Source: Sceloporus undulatus | Lineage: Eukaryota; Chordata; Lepidosauria; Squamata; Phrynosomatidae | Assembly: GCF_019175285.1 (NCBI RefSeq) | Contig: NC_056524.1 | Location: 172,106,314 to 172,170,313, forward strand | Direction: 5' to 3' | Length of the DNA: 64,000 nt | Shown here: in pieces, positions 51,601 to 54,973 of the stretch | Numbering within the stretch: the first letter of the stretch is position 1 | Layout of the letters: the number at the start of each line of letters is the position of its first letter | The notes under the pieces: model-generated | Told to the model about the DNA's origin: nothing | Seen by the model: the letters and a program-made list of their open reading frames with translations, nothing else | The model's database searches: none | Position numbers and translations under genes: made by a program

Positions 51601-53511
51601 TATCCCCCTTCCAACACCAATGTTGCCTTTACAACAGCAAGGCCTTCTCTGTCCTCAAAATCTTCCATGCCCAGGTGTGCACACACTGCACTCACCATCC
51701 CTCCTTACTCACCAGATCCGTGTAGGGAAAGGCAGACAAGCAAATTTAAGTTCCTCGAGGACAGTGGTCAAGGGATGTGCCTTCTGAACAAAGGAGTTTA
51801 ACACACAGGACAATAAATGCCTAAATCCTGTGCAGAAACAGGATTTAAATCCCAGAAAAATCCCACAAAAGTGGCATCGTTTTCAGACTCATGGAACATT
51901 AATGTGAAAATAACCAGCACAGAATGTGGACAAAATTGGCCGCTTTTTACTTTTGGGATTTTGTCCACTTTCTGTGAGAGTTAATGCTGGATTAATGCTC
52001 AATGCCCCCCGACGTTGTGTGAAAACTATCCTGCTTCTGAGGATTTGTCCACTTTCTGTGCGCGTTAATGCACAATATCATGTGAAAACGACCCCGTTTT
52101 TGCAGGACTTTCCCGTTTTAAATCCCGTTTCTGCGTGGGATAAACCCCATGTAATAAACTCTAAAGTTGGAGCAACTGGGGCTTCTTAAGACAAAAACAG
52201 TGAATGGTCTGGGAACCAAAAAGCCCTATGAGGAGCAGCTTAGGGAGCTGGGTATGTTTAGCTTGGAGAAGATTAAAGGGTGATATAATAGCCCTGTTTA
52301 AATATTTGAAAAGATGCCATACTGAAGAAGAAGATCCGAAACACACTGCAGAAATAATCCGGTTTAAGACCACTTTAACTGTCCTGGCTCGGTGCTAGGG
52401 AATCCTGGGAACTGTAGTTTGACACCAGAACTCTCTGACAGAGAAGGCTAAATGTCTCACGAAACTACACCTCCTCCAATTTCCTAGCACTGACCCAAGG
52501 CAGTGAAAGCATTCTCAAACTGGATTATTTCTGCAGTGTGTTTTGGACCAGAGTCAGCCTAGCATAGTGATGTTGAGTCCTGGACTATGACTCTGGAGTC
52601 CAAGGTTTGAATCCCCACTGAGCCATGAAGCCCTTGGGTAAGTCACTCTCTCTCAGCCTCAGAGGATGGCAATGGCAATGGCAAACCCCCTCTGAAGAAA
52701 CTGACCAAGAAAGTCTGGAACGACTTGAAGGCAAACAACAGCAACATATAATAGAGGAGGATGGAGCAAACTTGTTTTCTGCTGCTCCAAAGCGATGGAT
52801 TCAAAGTAGAGGAAAAGAAATCCCACCTCAACCTTAGCAGGAGCTTCCTAGCAGCAAGAGCTCCTTGGAGAGTGGTGGAGTCTCCATCTTTAGAGGTCTT
52901 TAAGCAGAGTCTGGATGCCCATCTCTTGGGGTTCCTGCATGGCCCTTGGGGGATCTCTTCCAACTCCAGGATACATAGCACCTTTCCTAAGAGGGGCCAC
53001 CAGCAGCTATAGTGGTTTGAGCCCTGGACTACGACTCTGGAGACCAGGGTTCGAGTCCTGGCTTGGCCATAGGACACCAATGGCTGACATCGGGCCAGTC
53101 ACACTCTCTCAGCCTCAACCCCCTATGAACAAATCTGGCCAAGGAGCTCTCTTTGCACAGTTAATGGGAGCCCACTGGGCGAGCTTGGGCCAGTCACACT
53201 GTCTCAGCCTCAGAAGATGTCCCTCTGAAGAAACTGGCCAAGAAAACCCTATCAGGATGGAGACAGTGAGGCTGCATCCACACTGGAGGGATAACCCGGT
53301 TTGGCCGCGCTTTAACTCTTTGCCTGGCTCTTTGCTATGGAATTCTGGGAGTTGGAGTTTGCTGTGGGGCCGGAGGCCCCACAACAAACTCCAACTCCCA
53401 GAATTCCATAGCAAAGAGTTAAAGCGTTGCCAAACCGGGTTATCTCTCCAGTGTGGATCCTTACTTGCCTTCAAATAAGGTTTTTGAATATCGGGGAATG
53501 GCGCTCACCAT
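5932..53511 (-). CDS. SGPL1: SGPL1, sphingosine-1-phosphate lyase 1 (complete, 14 coding exons)
   Basis: The enzyme is a PLP-dependent ER-membrane lyase that splits sphingosine-1-phosphate into hexadecenal and phosphoethanolamine, the exit step of sphingolipid breakdown. Joined exons: 53511-53509, 42662-42497, 40483-40416, 38484-38337, 37012-36933, 30513-30385, 19674-19586, 16741-16636, 16451-16353, 15459-15310, 13902-13664, 9862-9716, 7271-7151, 6075-5932. Total 1,689 nt gives 562 residues (human 568), with every junction in phase and GT-AG. Visible parts: short N-terminal lumenal segment with an NKT sequon (16-18), one membrane helix (about 33-53), a basic stretch, then the PLP fold with HVDACLGGF (306-314) and the Schiff-base lysine K346 in SADTHK. 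The start was chosen because ATG lies in GCCATGG directly before a GTGAGC donor and continues in phase into exon 2. An unseen extra 5' coding exon cannot be excluded. Confidence 0.96.
6150..6920. repeat. Old unclassified interspersed repeat in SGPL1 intron 13
   Basis: Phrases such as 'catttatctcctgctttt', 'ccccaaggcagctaataata' and 'aaggccctttctcaagttg' resemble the 3' parts of degenerate reptile LINEs. Similar wording recurs at 18.4-18.9 and 20.8 kb. Boundaries and family are uncertain. Confidence 0.35.
7151..7271 (-). CDS. SGPL1: SGPL1 coding exon 13
   Basis: It encodes residues 475-515 ([20 protein letters not shown] to [11 protein letters not shown]). The acceptor is 'ttccccag' and the donor gtaatg. 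The first base completes the split serine codon AG|T. Confidence 0.95.
7949..8133 (+). mobile_element. tRNA-derived SINE
   Basis: It contains 'gagccgcatggtatagcgg', 'ctgggtgaccttgggcaagt', 'cagcctcagaggaagg' and the tail 'aggcacacaagaac'. It lies in SGPL1 intron 12 and its 3' half is worn. Confidence 0.85.
8655..8718 (-). mobile_element. tRNA-derived SINE head fragment
   Basis: Read on the - strand it gives the SINE head: 'agccagtgtgatgtagtgg', 'ttggactatcactctgg' and 'agggtttgat'. Only the tRNA-like part is clear. Confidence 0.65.
8903..8942. repeat. Alternating TG/CG dinucleotide tract (Z-DNA type)
   Basis: About 40 bp of strict purine-pyrimidine alternation, (TG)n then (CG)n then 'tgtgcacacatg'. 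An 11-bp inverted repeat flanks it (8889-8899 and 8944-8954). Confidence 0.8.
9045..9245 (-). mobile_element. tRNA-derived SINE
   Basis: It is a reverse copy with 'ctgacttatgttgacaaa', 'tttgccattgccttccgttg', 'gacttgcccaaggtcagct', 'gaatcgaactctggtctcca' and 'gcatgctggctcc'. It lies in SGPL1 intron 12. Confidence 0.88.
9716..9862 (-). CDS. SGPL1: SGPL1 coding exon 12
   Basis: It encodes residues 426-475: [20 protein letters not shown] through [12 protein letters not shown] and the first two bases of a serine. The acceptor is 'attttcag' and the donor gtgagt. Confidence 0.95.
10401..10439 (-). ncRNA. Hammerhead-ribozyme-like motif in the Penelope-like terminal module (degenerate)
   Basis: On the - strand, CTGAAGATGCCAGCC followed by ACAGCTGCTGGC has the hammerhead core CTGANGA and a closing stem II (GCCAGC with GCTGGC). 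Penelope-like elements are known to carry hammerhead motifs in their terminal repeats. The second core strand looks degraded, so activity is doubtful. Confidence 0.55.
10489..10660. mobile_element. Tigger/pogo-like MITE with TA duplication
   Basis: It starts CAGTGGACCCTTTGTATAC and ends GTATCGGGTGGGTGCACTG, flanked by TA on both sides. It is inserted in the Penelope-like fossil. Confidence 0.75.
12300..12475 (+). repeat. Amniote interspersed repeat fragment ('gactcctttgta' type)
   Basis: 'ctttaaggtactacaggattcctttgta'-like wording (in the window 'cttaaaggtactacaggatt') followed by 'aacagactatcatgg' matches a repeat common in reptiles. A worn reverse relative is seen near 50.35-50.47 kb. Confidence 0.55.
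12682..13276. mobile_element. Degenerate Tigger/pogo-like (MER2-like) element interrupted by a hAT MITE
   Basis: Outside the hAT insertion the sequence reads 'atatccacagattcc ... cttgtaaatattccc ... gggacacaattttac ... ggatatccacagg', ending near CAACTG-TA. The clearer relatives at 26772-27007 and 45553-45747 show the same order of words. The left end is hard to place. Confidence 0.65.
12737..13100. mobile_element. hAT-type MITE with 8-bp target-site duplication
   Basis: The termini are CAGGGGTAGGCAACCTTTTT and its complement ending GGTTGCCTACCCCTG. A perfect 8-bp duplication, ATCTAGGG, lies at 12729-12736 and 13101-13108. Ends of the form CAG...CTG and 8-bp duplications mark the hAT superfamily. 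The GC-rich right part carries 'gggccgcatccggcccacgg'. Confidence 0.92.
13664..13902 (-). CDS. SGPL1: SGPL1 coding exon 11
   Basis: It encodes residues 347-425 plus two bases, [15 protein letters not shown] through [19 protein letters not shown] to ARFLES. YGYAPKG directly follows the catalytic lysine, and the SRPGG loop is family-conserved. The acceptor is 'cattgcag' and the donor gtatgt. Confidence 0.96.
14500..15060. mobile_element. GC-rich foldback element, coding shadows on both strands
   Basis: It starts near 'gtacagactgccaaaa', a word shared with the foldback termini at 42759. It has a small inverted pair, 'attagagttaggg' and 'ccctaaccctaat' (14540-14590), then the inverted arms 'ggagctccaaaacagagctcc' region and 'gcagccaccaaacagctg'. 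Long overlapping open frames on both strands reflect GC-richness, not genes. A related hairpin is at 35.7 kb. Confidence 0.55.
15310..15459 (-). CDS. SGPL1: SGPL1 coding exon 10 (PLP lysine)
   Basis: It encodes residues 297-346, [20 protein letters not shown] to [13 protein letters not shown]. The HVDA aspartate pairs with the PLP ring nitrogen. The last codon is the Schiff-base lysine K346. The donor is gtgagc. Confidence 0.96.
15471..15497. repeat. (AATA)n microsatellite
   Basis: Seven tandem TAAA/AATA units lie directly upstream of exon 10's acceptor in intron 9. Confidence 0.9.
15947..16268. mobile_element. Tigger/MER2-like DNA element (right end uncertain)
   Basis: The left end is CAGTAGGCCCTCCGGAACCG preceded by TA, followed by 'caaccatggatcc'. 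Late words 'ccaatactgaggatctgctg' also fit the MER2/Tigger group. A terminal complement on the right is not clear. Confidence 0.5.
16353..16451 (-). CDS. SGPL1: SGPL1 coding exon 9
   Basis: It encodes residues 264-296, [33 protein letters not shown]. The acceptor is 'attttcag', the donor gtaacc, phase 0 at both ends. Confidence 0.95.
16636..16741 (-). CDS. SGPL1: SGPL1 coding exon 8
   Basis: It encodes residues 228-263, [20 protein letters not shown] then [23 protein letters not shown], with the histidine that stacks on PLP in this family, is intact. The donor is gtatcc. Confidence 0.95.
17160..17402 (-). mobile_element. Old tRNA-derived SINE (reverse copy)
   Basis: The + strand reads 'gagtctcctggtcctagg' then 'ctctaaccactgtatcaca', the reverse of a tRNA-SINE A/B-box region. 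It differs from the ACA-tailed family and is older. Confidence 0.55.
18385..18920. repeat. Degenerate LINE-like interspersed repeat
   Basis: It contains 'cacatttctcccaacatggg' and 'gagaaggctctctcccatgt' with worn A-rich stretches. This wording is common in reptile LINE remnants. Family and strand are not fixed. Confidence 0.4.
19586..19674 (-). CDS. SGPL1: SGPL1 coding exon 7
   Basis: It encodes residues 199-227 plus two bases, [35 protein letters not shown] is the phosphate-binding loop of PLP decarboxylase-like folds. The acceptor is 'ttaacag' and the donor gtatgt. Confidence 0.96.
21049..22210. repeat. GC-rich foldback region with polypyrimidine tract
   Basis: It starts with a hAT-like terminus (agaggttctcaaactgtg). 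A near-perfect palindrome has arms 21442-21474 and 21522-21555. Two direct units 86 bp apart each hold a perfect 19-bp-arm hairpin (21591-21639 and 21677-21724). A run of nearly pure C/T follows (about 21720-21975), then words like 'tttgtcctacatttgtccc'. Open frames of 100-257 codons here are compositional. Confidence 0.65.
22846..23832 (+). mobile_element. tRNA-derived SINE split by a CR1 insertion
   Basis: The SINE head (22846-22938, to 'ctcggtgatctt') resumes at about 23757 with 'ttgagtgagtcacac' and ends 'gaaggcacacaacaacaaaa' at 23832. Confidence 0.85.
22943..23756 (-). mobile_element. CR1 LINE, 5'-truncated 3' end (reverse orientation)
   Basis: The + strand begins 'tagaatcatagagttggaag' and 'ccatccagtccaaccccctg', the reverse of the CR1 3' terminus. 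'gtggtgcccagaactggaca' reads on the - strand as the conserved CR1 C-terminal coding part. About 810 bp are present. Confidence 0.9.
26772..27007. mobile_element. Tigger/MER2-like MITE with TA duplication
   Basis: The left end is CAGTTGGACCTCCTTATCCA and the right end AACAAGGGCCCACTG, with TA on both sides. 'gggacaccattttactatgc' inside matches the copy at 45.6 kb. Confidence 0.85.
27281..27323. repeat. (AAT)n microsatellite
   Basis: About 14 uninterrupted ATA/TAA units in SGPL1 intron 6. Confidence 0.95.
27431..27483. repeat. (CTAT)n microsatellite
   Basis: Thirteen tandem tetranucleotide units without interruption. Likely length-polymorphic. Confidence 0.95.
27558..28204 (+). mobile_element. 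LINE 3' end with C-terminal ORF2 fragment (L2-like)
   Basis: An open frame from about 27630 to 27995 reads [39 protein letters not shown] and [20 protein letters not shown], the typical C-terminus of L2/CR1-group reverse-transcriptase proteins. It ends 'gctatataaataaag' and runs into (TTA)n, the usual L2-type tail. Confidence 0.8.
28205..28590. repeat. (TTA)n microsatellite split by a transposon
   Basis: (TTA)n tracts at 28205-28250 and about 28527-28590 flank a 275-bp MITE. They are one LINE-tail-derived microsatellite interrupted at a TA. Confidence 0.88.
28252..28526. mobile_element. Pogo/Tigger-like MITE inserted in (TTA)n
   Basis: The left end is CAGTGGAACCTCGCCATATG and the right end GTATGCGGAGGCCCCACTG, with flanking TA. 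A GC-rich interior holds the hairpin 'gagccccattgtaaacaatggggctc' (28324-28349) and a CG-rich run. Confidence 0.85.
28912..29135 (+). mobile_element. 5S-rRNA-derived SINE
   Basis: 'cctgtctgatctttgaagat', 'aagcagggtcagtcctggtt' and 'agtacttggatgagagactg' follow the 5S rRNA gene through its internal promoter. The tail 'ttgactaagaaaaacctaa' and 'gtcaccattaagtcaacagg' is SINE-like, so this is a retroposon, not a 5S gene. Confidence 0.85.
30385..30513 (-). CDS. SGPL1: SGPL1 coding exon 6
   Basis: It encodes residues 156-198, [20 protein letters not shown] to [23 protein letters not shown] is a signature stretch of the lyase. The acceptor is 'tctataag' and the donor gtaagt. Confidence 0.96.
31494..31556 (+). 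repeat. LINE 3'-end fragment
   Basis: 'gtgagccaccttgggtggca' followed by 'ggtaagatataaataaatt' is the usual 3' terminus of an L2/CR1-group LINE. Confidence 0.6.
34350..34565 (+). mobile_element. tRNA-derived SINE, second family
   Basis: The head is 'gccctggtggcacagtggtt' with a B box 'gttcgatccc', then 'agtacccagtttgttggggg' (body 'aaaatgagtaccc') and the tail 'tatagaaatgtaaatgctac'. It is distinct from the 'ctctctcagcctcag' SINE. Confidence 0.85.
34930..35002 (-). mobile_element. CR1 3'-terminal fragment
   Basis: The + strand has 'agagttggaagagaccacaa' and 'catccagtccaaccccctgc', the reverse CR1 3' end. Only about 70 bp survive. Confidence 0.85.
35690..36066. mobile_element. GC-rich foldback element
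   Basis: It begins GGCCCGTTACAGATGGGCC. A hairpin with arms 'ccatattagggtta' and 'taaccctaata' covers about 35715-35790. GC-rich arms 'ggttcccggat' and 'atccgggaacc' pair around 35960-36000. It has high CpG but no promoter context, being inside SGPL1 intron 5. Confidence 0.55.
36933..37012 (-). CDS. SGPL1: SGPL1 coding exon 5
   Basis: It encodes residues 129-155 with a split glycine: [38 protein letters not shown] is identical to the human stretch as I recall it. The acceptor is 'ttttcag' and the donor gtaatg. Confidence 0.95.
37417..37463. repeat. (TG)n microsatellite
   Basis: About 23 uninterrupted TG units in SGPL1 intron 4. Confidence 0.95.
38025..38185. mobile_element. Worn copy of the 'cacactgcagaaataatcc' foldback MITE
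   Basis: 'cactttcacactacacagtt' at one end, 'tatagtgtaaggatgcc' at the other, with 'aactacaaatctcaagattc' between. This matches the word order of the clearer copies at 38.9, 44.5, 52.3 and 62.1 kb. Confidence 0.5.
38337..38484 (-). CDS. SGPL1: SGPL1 coding exon 4
   Basis: It encodes residues 80-128 plus one base, [20 protein letters not shown] to [12 protein letters not shown]. This is the linker between the membrane anchor and the catalytic fold. The acceptor is 'tctttatag' and the donor gtaatg. Confidence 0.95.
38842..38868. repeat. (CTTT)n microsatellite
   Basis: Six CTTT units next to a foldback MITE. Confidence 0.9.
38885..39070. mobile_element. Foldback MITE ('gtagaaataatgcag' type)
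   Basis: The left arm 'gactgtagaaataatgcag' pairs with the right arm 'ctgcattatttctacagcg'. Inner arms 'ctgggatttgtag' and 'ccacaaatcccag' also pair. Confidence 0.75.
40416..40483 (-). CDS. SGPL1: SGPL1 coding exon 3
   Basis: It encodes residues 57-79, [22 protein letters not shown], the basic cytosolic stretch after the membrane helix. The acceptor is 'ttcctag' and the donor gtaagt. Confidence 0.94.
41035..41470. repeat. hAT-terminus-like repeat with internal inverted and direct units
   Basis: It starts CAGTGGTTCCCAAACTGTG, nearly the same terminus as at 21.05 kb. 'tgcaggctgctctgtcccag' and its complement forms 'gaacagagcagcctgcaag' alternate, giving open frames in several registers. No right terminus is seen. 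Confidence 0.5.
41636..42338. mobile_element. TA-flanked DNA element interrupted by a pogo-like MITE
   Basis: The left end 'ccgtata' is cut by the MITE at TA. The rest ('aaaagttgatcaatttatgc', 'atcgacttatccatgggtca') ends 'gacttatagtcaaatatata' then CAG-TA. The intact relative is at 58702-59104. Confidence 0.65.
41643..41928. mobile_element. Pogo-like MITE with TA duplication
   Basis: The left end is CAGTAGAGTCTCGATTATCT and the right end GATAATCAAGACTCTACTG. TA lies at 41641-41642 and 41929-41930. 'gtcggatagccgaaaatgtt' is repeated inverted near the right end. Confidence 0.9.
42497..42662 (-). CDS. SGPL1: SGPL1 coding exon 2 (membrane anchor)
   Basis: It encodes residues 2-56 plus one base: [20 protein letters not shown], then [27 protein letters not shown]. 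The EPWQLIA start of the membrane helix is identical to human. The acceptor is 'ctttcctag' and the donor gtaagt. N16-K17-T18 forms a lumenal glycosylation sequon. Confidence 0.94.
42759..42991. mobile_element. Long palindromic (foldback) MITE, 3-bp duplication
   Basis: The element is one long hairpin: GGCCTGTTACAGACTGCC at the left, its complement at the right, and matching inner words ('gaggtatgctatttaaatga', 'gcaccaaagcc'). TCT flanks both ends (42756-42758 and 42992-42994). Related copies are at 54415 and 56529. Confidence 0.88.
44520..44740. mobile_element. Foldback MITE ('gctgcatccacac' type)
   Basis: The left end 'gggctgcatccacatggtgg' pairs with the right end 'cagtgtggatgtagcc'. 'aactacaattcccaaaattt' and 'aaataatctagta' inside match relatives at 62.1 and 52.3 kb. 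Confidence 0.8.
45140..45312 (+). mobile_element. tRNA-derived amniote SINE, third family
   Basis: 'gattcctggttcagttgcca' (B box), 'cagtagggctgaaaacactc', 'gagttagatggacccatgat' and 'ataatgcagctctctg' are phrases of a tRNA SINE widespread in reptiles. Confidence 0.7.
45335..45552 (+). mobile_element. 5S-rRNA-derived SINE
   Basis: 'cccatctgatcttggaagct', 'aagcagggccaagtttagta' and 'cttgaatgggagatcacc' match 5S rRNA through the internal control region. The tail is 'cttgcctaagaaaacccca' and 'gtcaccataagttcacagc'. Confidence 0.88.
45553..45747. mobile_element. Tigger/MER2-like MITE with TA duplication and (TA)n inside
   Basis: The ends are CAGTCGGCCCTCCATATCCA and CCAAGGGCCCACTG with TA flanks. 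An internal (TA)n tract at 45606-45636 interrupts 'aaaatattcca'. Confidence 0.88.
45828..45852. repeat. (CT)n microsatellite
   Basis: About 12 uninterrupted CT units. Confidence 0.9.
46591..46622. repeat. (CA)n microsatellite
   Basis: Alternating CA with one interruption ('caaacaca'). Confidence 0.9.
46625..46765 (-). mobile_element. LINE reverse-transcriptase fragment (RTE-like)
   Basis: On the - strand one frame reads IDHSKAFN, stop, [16 protein letters not shown], like the RT core 'DYAKAFDCVDHEKLW' of RTE-type LINEs. It is short and damaged. Confidence 0.65.
46990..47140 (+). mobile_element. LINE or SINE 3'-end fragment
   Basis: 'ggactgattcaataaagaaa', 'gccacagccatgagtttaca', 'actgagcagggctattaatt' and 'agtctctcatccataagtcg' match a 3' end common in reptile genomes. 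I am not sure of the family. Confidence 0.5.
48880..49085 (-). mobile_element. tRNA-derived SINE
   Basis: It is a reverse copy: 'ttgttgctgtgtgccttcaa', 'ccaacttatgataacccta', 'caaggtcacccagtggtttt', 'gggactcaaaccctgg'. Confidence 0.85.
49290..49797 (+). mobile_element. CR1 LINE, 5'-truncated 3' end
   Basis: An open frame (about 49298-49500) reads [20 protein letters not shown] and [13 protein letters not shown], the CR1 ORF2 C-terminus. The 3' end is 'ggccatctgtcgggtatgct', 'ggtctcttccaactctatga' and 'ttctatgaa', the standard CR1 terminal octamer repeat. Confidence 0.92.
51180..51580 (-). mobile_element. 5S-derived SINE split by a MITE
   Basis: On the - strand 'tggatgagagactgccaggg', 'aatactgggtgctgtaggct' and 'atatttcagaagaggttacc' (51484-51580) resume at 51263 with 'gaggattccttgaatagcag' and 'gtctccataagtcagcagg'. 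Confidence 0.8.
51264..51483. mobile_element. MITE with GGTRACCAGGTGTCCTC termini
   Basis: The left end is GGTGACCAGGTGTCCTC and the right end is the complement of GGTAACCAGGTGTCCTCC. Inside, 'acactcctagaaatataaat' and 'tttgaaattcctcc' are the words of the tandem array at 53.9-55.4 kb. It splits a 5S-derived SINE. Confidence 0.82.
51793..52162. mobile_element. Foldback transposon, GGAGTTTA family
   Basis: It starts GGAGTTTAACACACAGG and ends with the complement GTAATAAACTC. Outer inner-arms 'gcagaaacaggatttaaatc' and 'taaatcccgtttctgc' pair. It carries 'tttgtccactttctgtg' twice. The flanks AAA and AAA suit a 3-bp duplication. Confidence 0.72.
52337..52549. mobile_element. Foldback MITE inserted in CR1
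   Basis: The left arm 'acacactgcagaaataatcc' pairs with the right 'ggattatttctgcagtgtgt'. Inner arms 'gtgctagggaatcctgggaa' and 'atttcctagcac' also pair. Confidence 0.85.
52552..52737 (+). mobile_element. tRNA-derived SINE inserted in CR1
   Basis: 'agtcagcctagcatagtgat', 'gactctggagtccaaggttt', 'ctctcagcctcagaggatgg' and 'gacttgaaggcaaacaac'. Confidence 0.88.
52992..53262 (+). mobile_element. tRNA-derived SINE with partly duplicated body
   Basis: One head ('gcagctatagtggtttgagc', 'gactctggagaccagggttc') is followed by two body units, each with 'gggccagtcacact' and 'ctcagcctca' (about 53090 and 53190). Either an internal duplication or two fused copies. Confidence 0.8.
53270..53458. mobile_element. 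Near-perfect palindromic MITE in SGPL1 intron 1
   Basis: The arms 'ctatggaattctgggagttg' and 'caactcccagaattccatag' meet at a GC-rich turn (tggggccggaggcccca). The outer ends 'atccacactggagggataac' and 'ttatctctccagtgtggat' pair too. It ends about 50 bp downstream of the exon 1 donor. Confidence 0.9.
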
Positions 53512-53880
53512 GGCTCTGCGAAGCCTCTCTAGTCCTCCTCCTCCTCCTCCTGAGAGCGGCCTGTGGCTTTCTCCAGGCGGCCTTCCTTGTTTGTTTGGGC
53601 CGGACCAGGCGAAGGGGAGGCCGGCAAAGGTTCCGCCCCATTCACGCTGGAGGGGCTGGAAGGAAGGAGGAGAGAGAGGCCTACGCTGCTTAGGGAGCCC
53701 TCAGTTGCGCTCTCTCTGGCGCCGGCTGAGATTGCGGCCTGGTCTGGGCAGGAACCGAGGAGAGTCGAGTAGGCTCAGGCCTCGGGAGGCCTCCAAGGCG
53801 GCCTAGTTGCCTTCGCAGCGCCCTCAGCCTAGAGGTCTCCCCCCTTGGACTGGCCTCTGGCCTCGGGCCTCAGGCCATCC
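53480..53880 (-). promoter_or_regulatory. SGPL1: SGPL1 CpG-rich promoter and 5'UTR / exon 1
   Basis: This is a GC- and CpG-rich block holding the start codon (53511-53509) and the exon 1 donor. There is no TATA box, as usual for a broadly expressed enzyme. The exact start of transcription cannot be read from sequence. Open frames on the + strand across it are compositional. Confidence 0.7.
53509..53511 (-). CDS. SGPL1: SGPL1 exon 1 coding part: start codon only
   Basis: GCCATGG gives a good initiation context, and the donor gtgagc follows the ATG directly. In phase 0 it joins GAT GCT CTT of exon 2. The rest of exon 1 is 5'UTR. Confidence 0.8.
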
Positions 53881-54390
53881 TCAGAGGGTCCACGTTATTT
53901 ATGTTTATGTTTTTTTATTTACTTTGTTTGAGGCGTGTTCTAAGCGCAAAGGAGGACGAAATGTGTGGCAAAATGTGTGACACACTCAAGACAAAAAATG
54001 GAGGACGTTGTTCCACCAAAAGAGCTAAAAACAACACTCCCACAAAGACAAATCCATGCTTCTTTTTTAGTCAGAATGGAGGCTATTTTGAAATTCCTCC
54101 ACAGGGCGAACAGATGTGTGTCCTAAGCACAAAGGAGGACGAGGCACTACAAAATGTGTGACGCGGCTCAAGACAAAAAAATTGAGGACGTTACAACATA
54201 TAAAAGCCAAAAAACACTCCTTGAATGATAGATCTGTGCGTTTTAGTCAAAACGGAGGACATTCTGGAATTCCTGCTCAGAGTGACCAAATGTGTCCTAA
54301 GCACAAAGGAAGATGATGCACCACAAAATGTATGGCATTCAGGACAAAAATGGGGGATGCTACAACACCTAAAAGCCAAAAACACTCCTA

Positions 54391-54973
54391 GGAGTTTACC
54401 ACACAGGAGGCTAAGGGCCCGAACAGACAAGTCAAAATCAAGCTTCTTCAGGTCACTTTGGAGGTACAGTACAGTATGCTGTTTAAATGATGCATGCATC
54501 CTCAGAGGCCGGAAGCCGCACCAAAGCCACGCTCCATAGGTCTGGAGTGCAGCTTTGGCACTGCTTCTGGCCTCTGAAGATGCGTGTGTGTCATTTAAAT
54601 AGTATACCTCCAAAGTGACCCGAAGCAGCTTTATTTTGGCCTGTCTGTTCAGGCCCTAAGTGCCCAAATCCCATGCAGAAATTGGATTTAAATTCTGGGA
54701 GTATCCTGCAAAAGCAGGATCGTTTTCAGATACATTGGGGGCATTGAGCATTAATCCAACATTAACCCACACAGAAGGTGGACAAAATCGGCCACTTTTT
54801 ACTTTCAGGATTTTGTGTCTGAAAACGATCCCATTTTTGCGGGATTTGTCCACTTTCTGTGCAGGTTATTTTCGGATTAATGCTCAATGCATCTGAAAAT
54901 GATCCTGCTTTTGTGGATTTAAATCCCGTTTCTACATGGGATTTGGCAGATTCCCTCCCGTGTTATAAACTCC
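54391..54973. mobile_element. Foldback transposon, GGAGTTTA family, inserted in the array
   Basis: It starts GGAGTTTACCACACAGG and ends TTATAAACTCC. CTA flanks it at 54388-54390 and 54974-54976. The array unit reads through without loss outside it. It shares 'tttgtccactttctgtg' and 'taatgctcaatgc' with the copy at 51793. Confidence 0.85.
54415..54656. mobile_element. Palindromic MITE with TAA duplication, nested
   Basis: The left end is GGGCCCGAACAGACA and the right end is the complement of GGGCCTGAACAGACA. TAA lies at 54412-54414 and 54657-54659. TAA/TTA 3-bp duplications are typical of PIF/Harbinger. It sits inside the GGAGTTTA element. Confidence 0.9.

Larger units (their letters stand above)
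52165..52980 (+). mobile_element. CR1 LINE 3' end interrupted twice
   Basis: CR1 words at 52165-52336 ('gaggagcagcttagggagct', 'ttaaatatttgaaaagatgc') resume at about 52740 ('ggatggagcaaacttgtttt', 'gaggtctttaagcagagtct') and end 'gggggatctcttccaactcc'. A foldback MITE and a SINE sit between. Confidence 0.85.
42663..53508 (-). other. SGPL1 intron 1 (10.8 kb)
   Basis: It contains foldback MITEs (42.76, 44.52, 52.34 and 53.27 kb), 5S-derived SINEs (45.3 and 51.2-51.6 kb), a Tigger-like MITE (45.55), microsatellites, LINE fragments (46.6-47.1), CR1 copies (49.3 and 52.2-53.0) and SINEs. Unique stretches at 43.0-44.5, 47.6-48.85 and 49.8-51.1 kb show nothing recognisable apart from worn repeats. 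No further coding exon was found. Confidence 0.8.

Noticed and set aside
52915-53478. 187-codon frame
   Set aside because: It is a translation of CR1, SINE and MITE sequence.
53427-53806. Open frames of 69-117 codons on the + strand over the CpG island
   Set aside because: They are antisense to the SGPL1 first exon, explained by high GC, with no homology I recognise.
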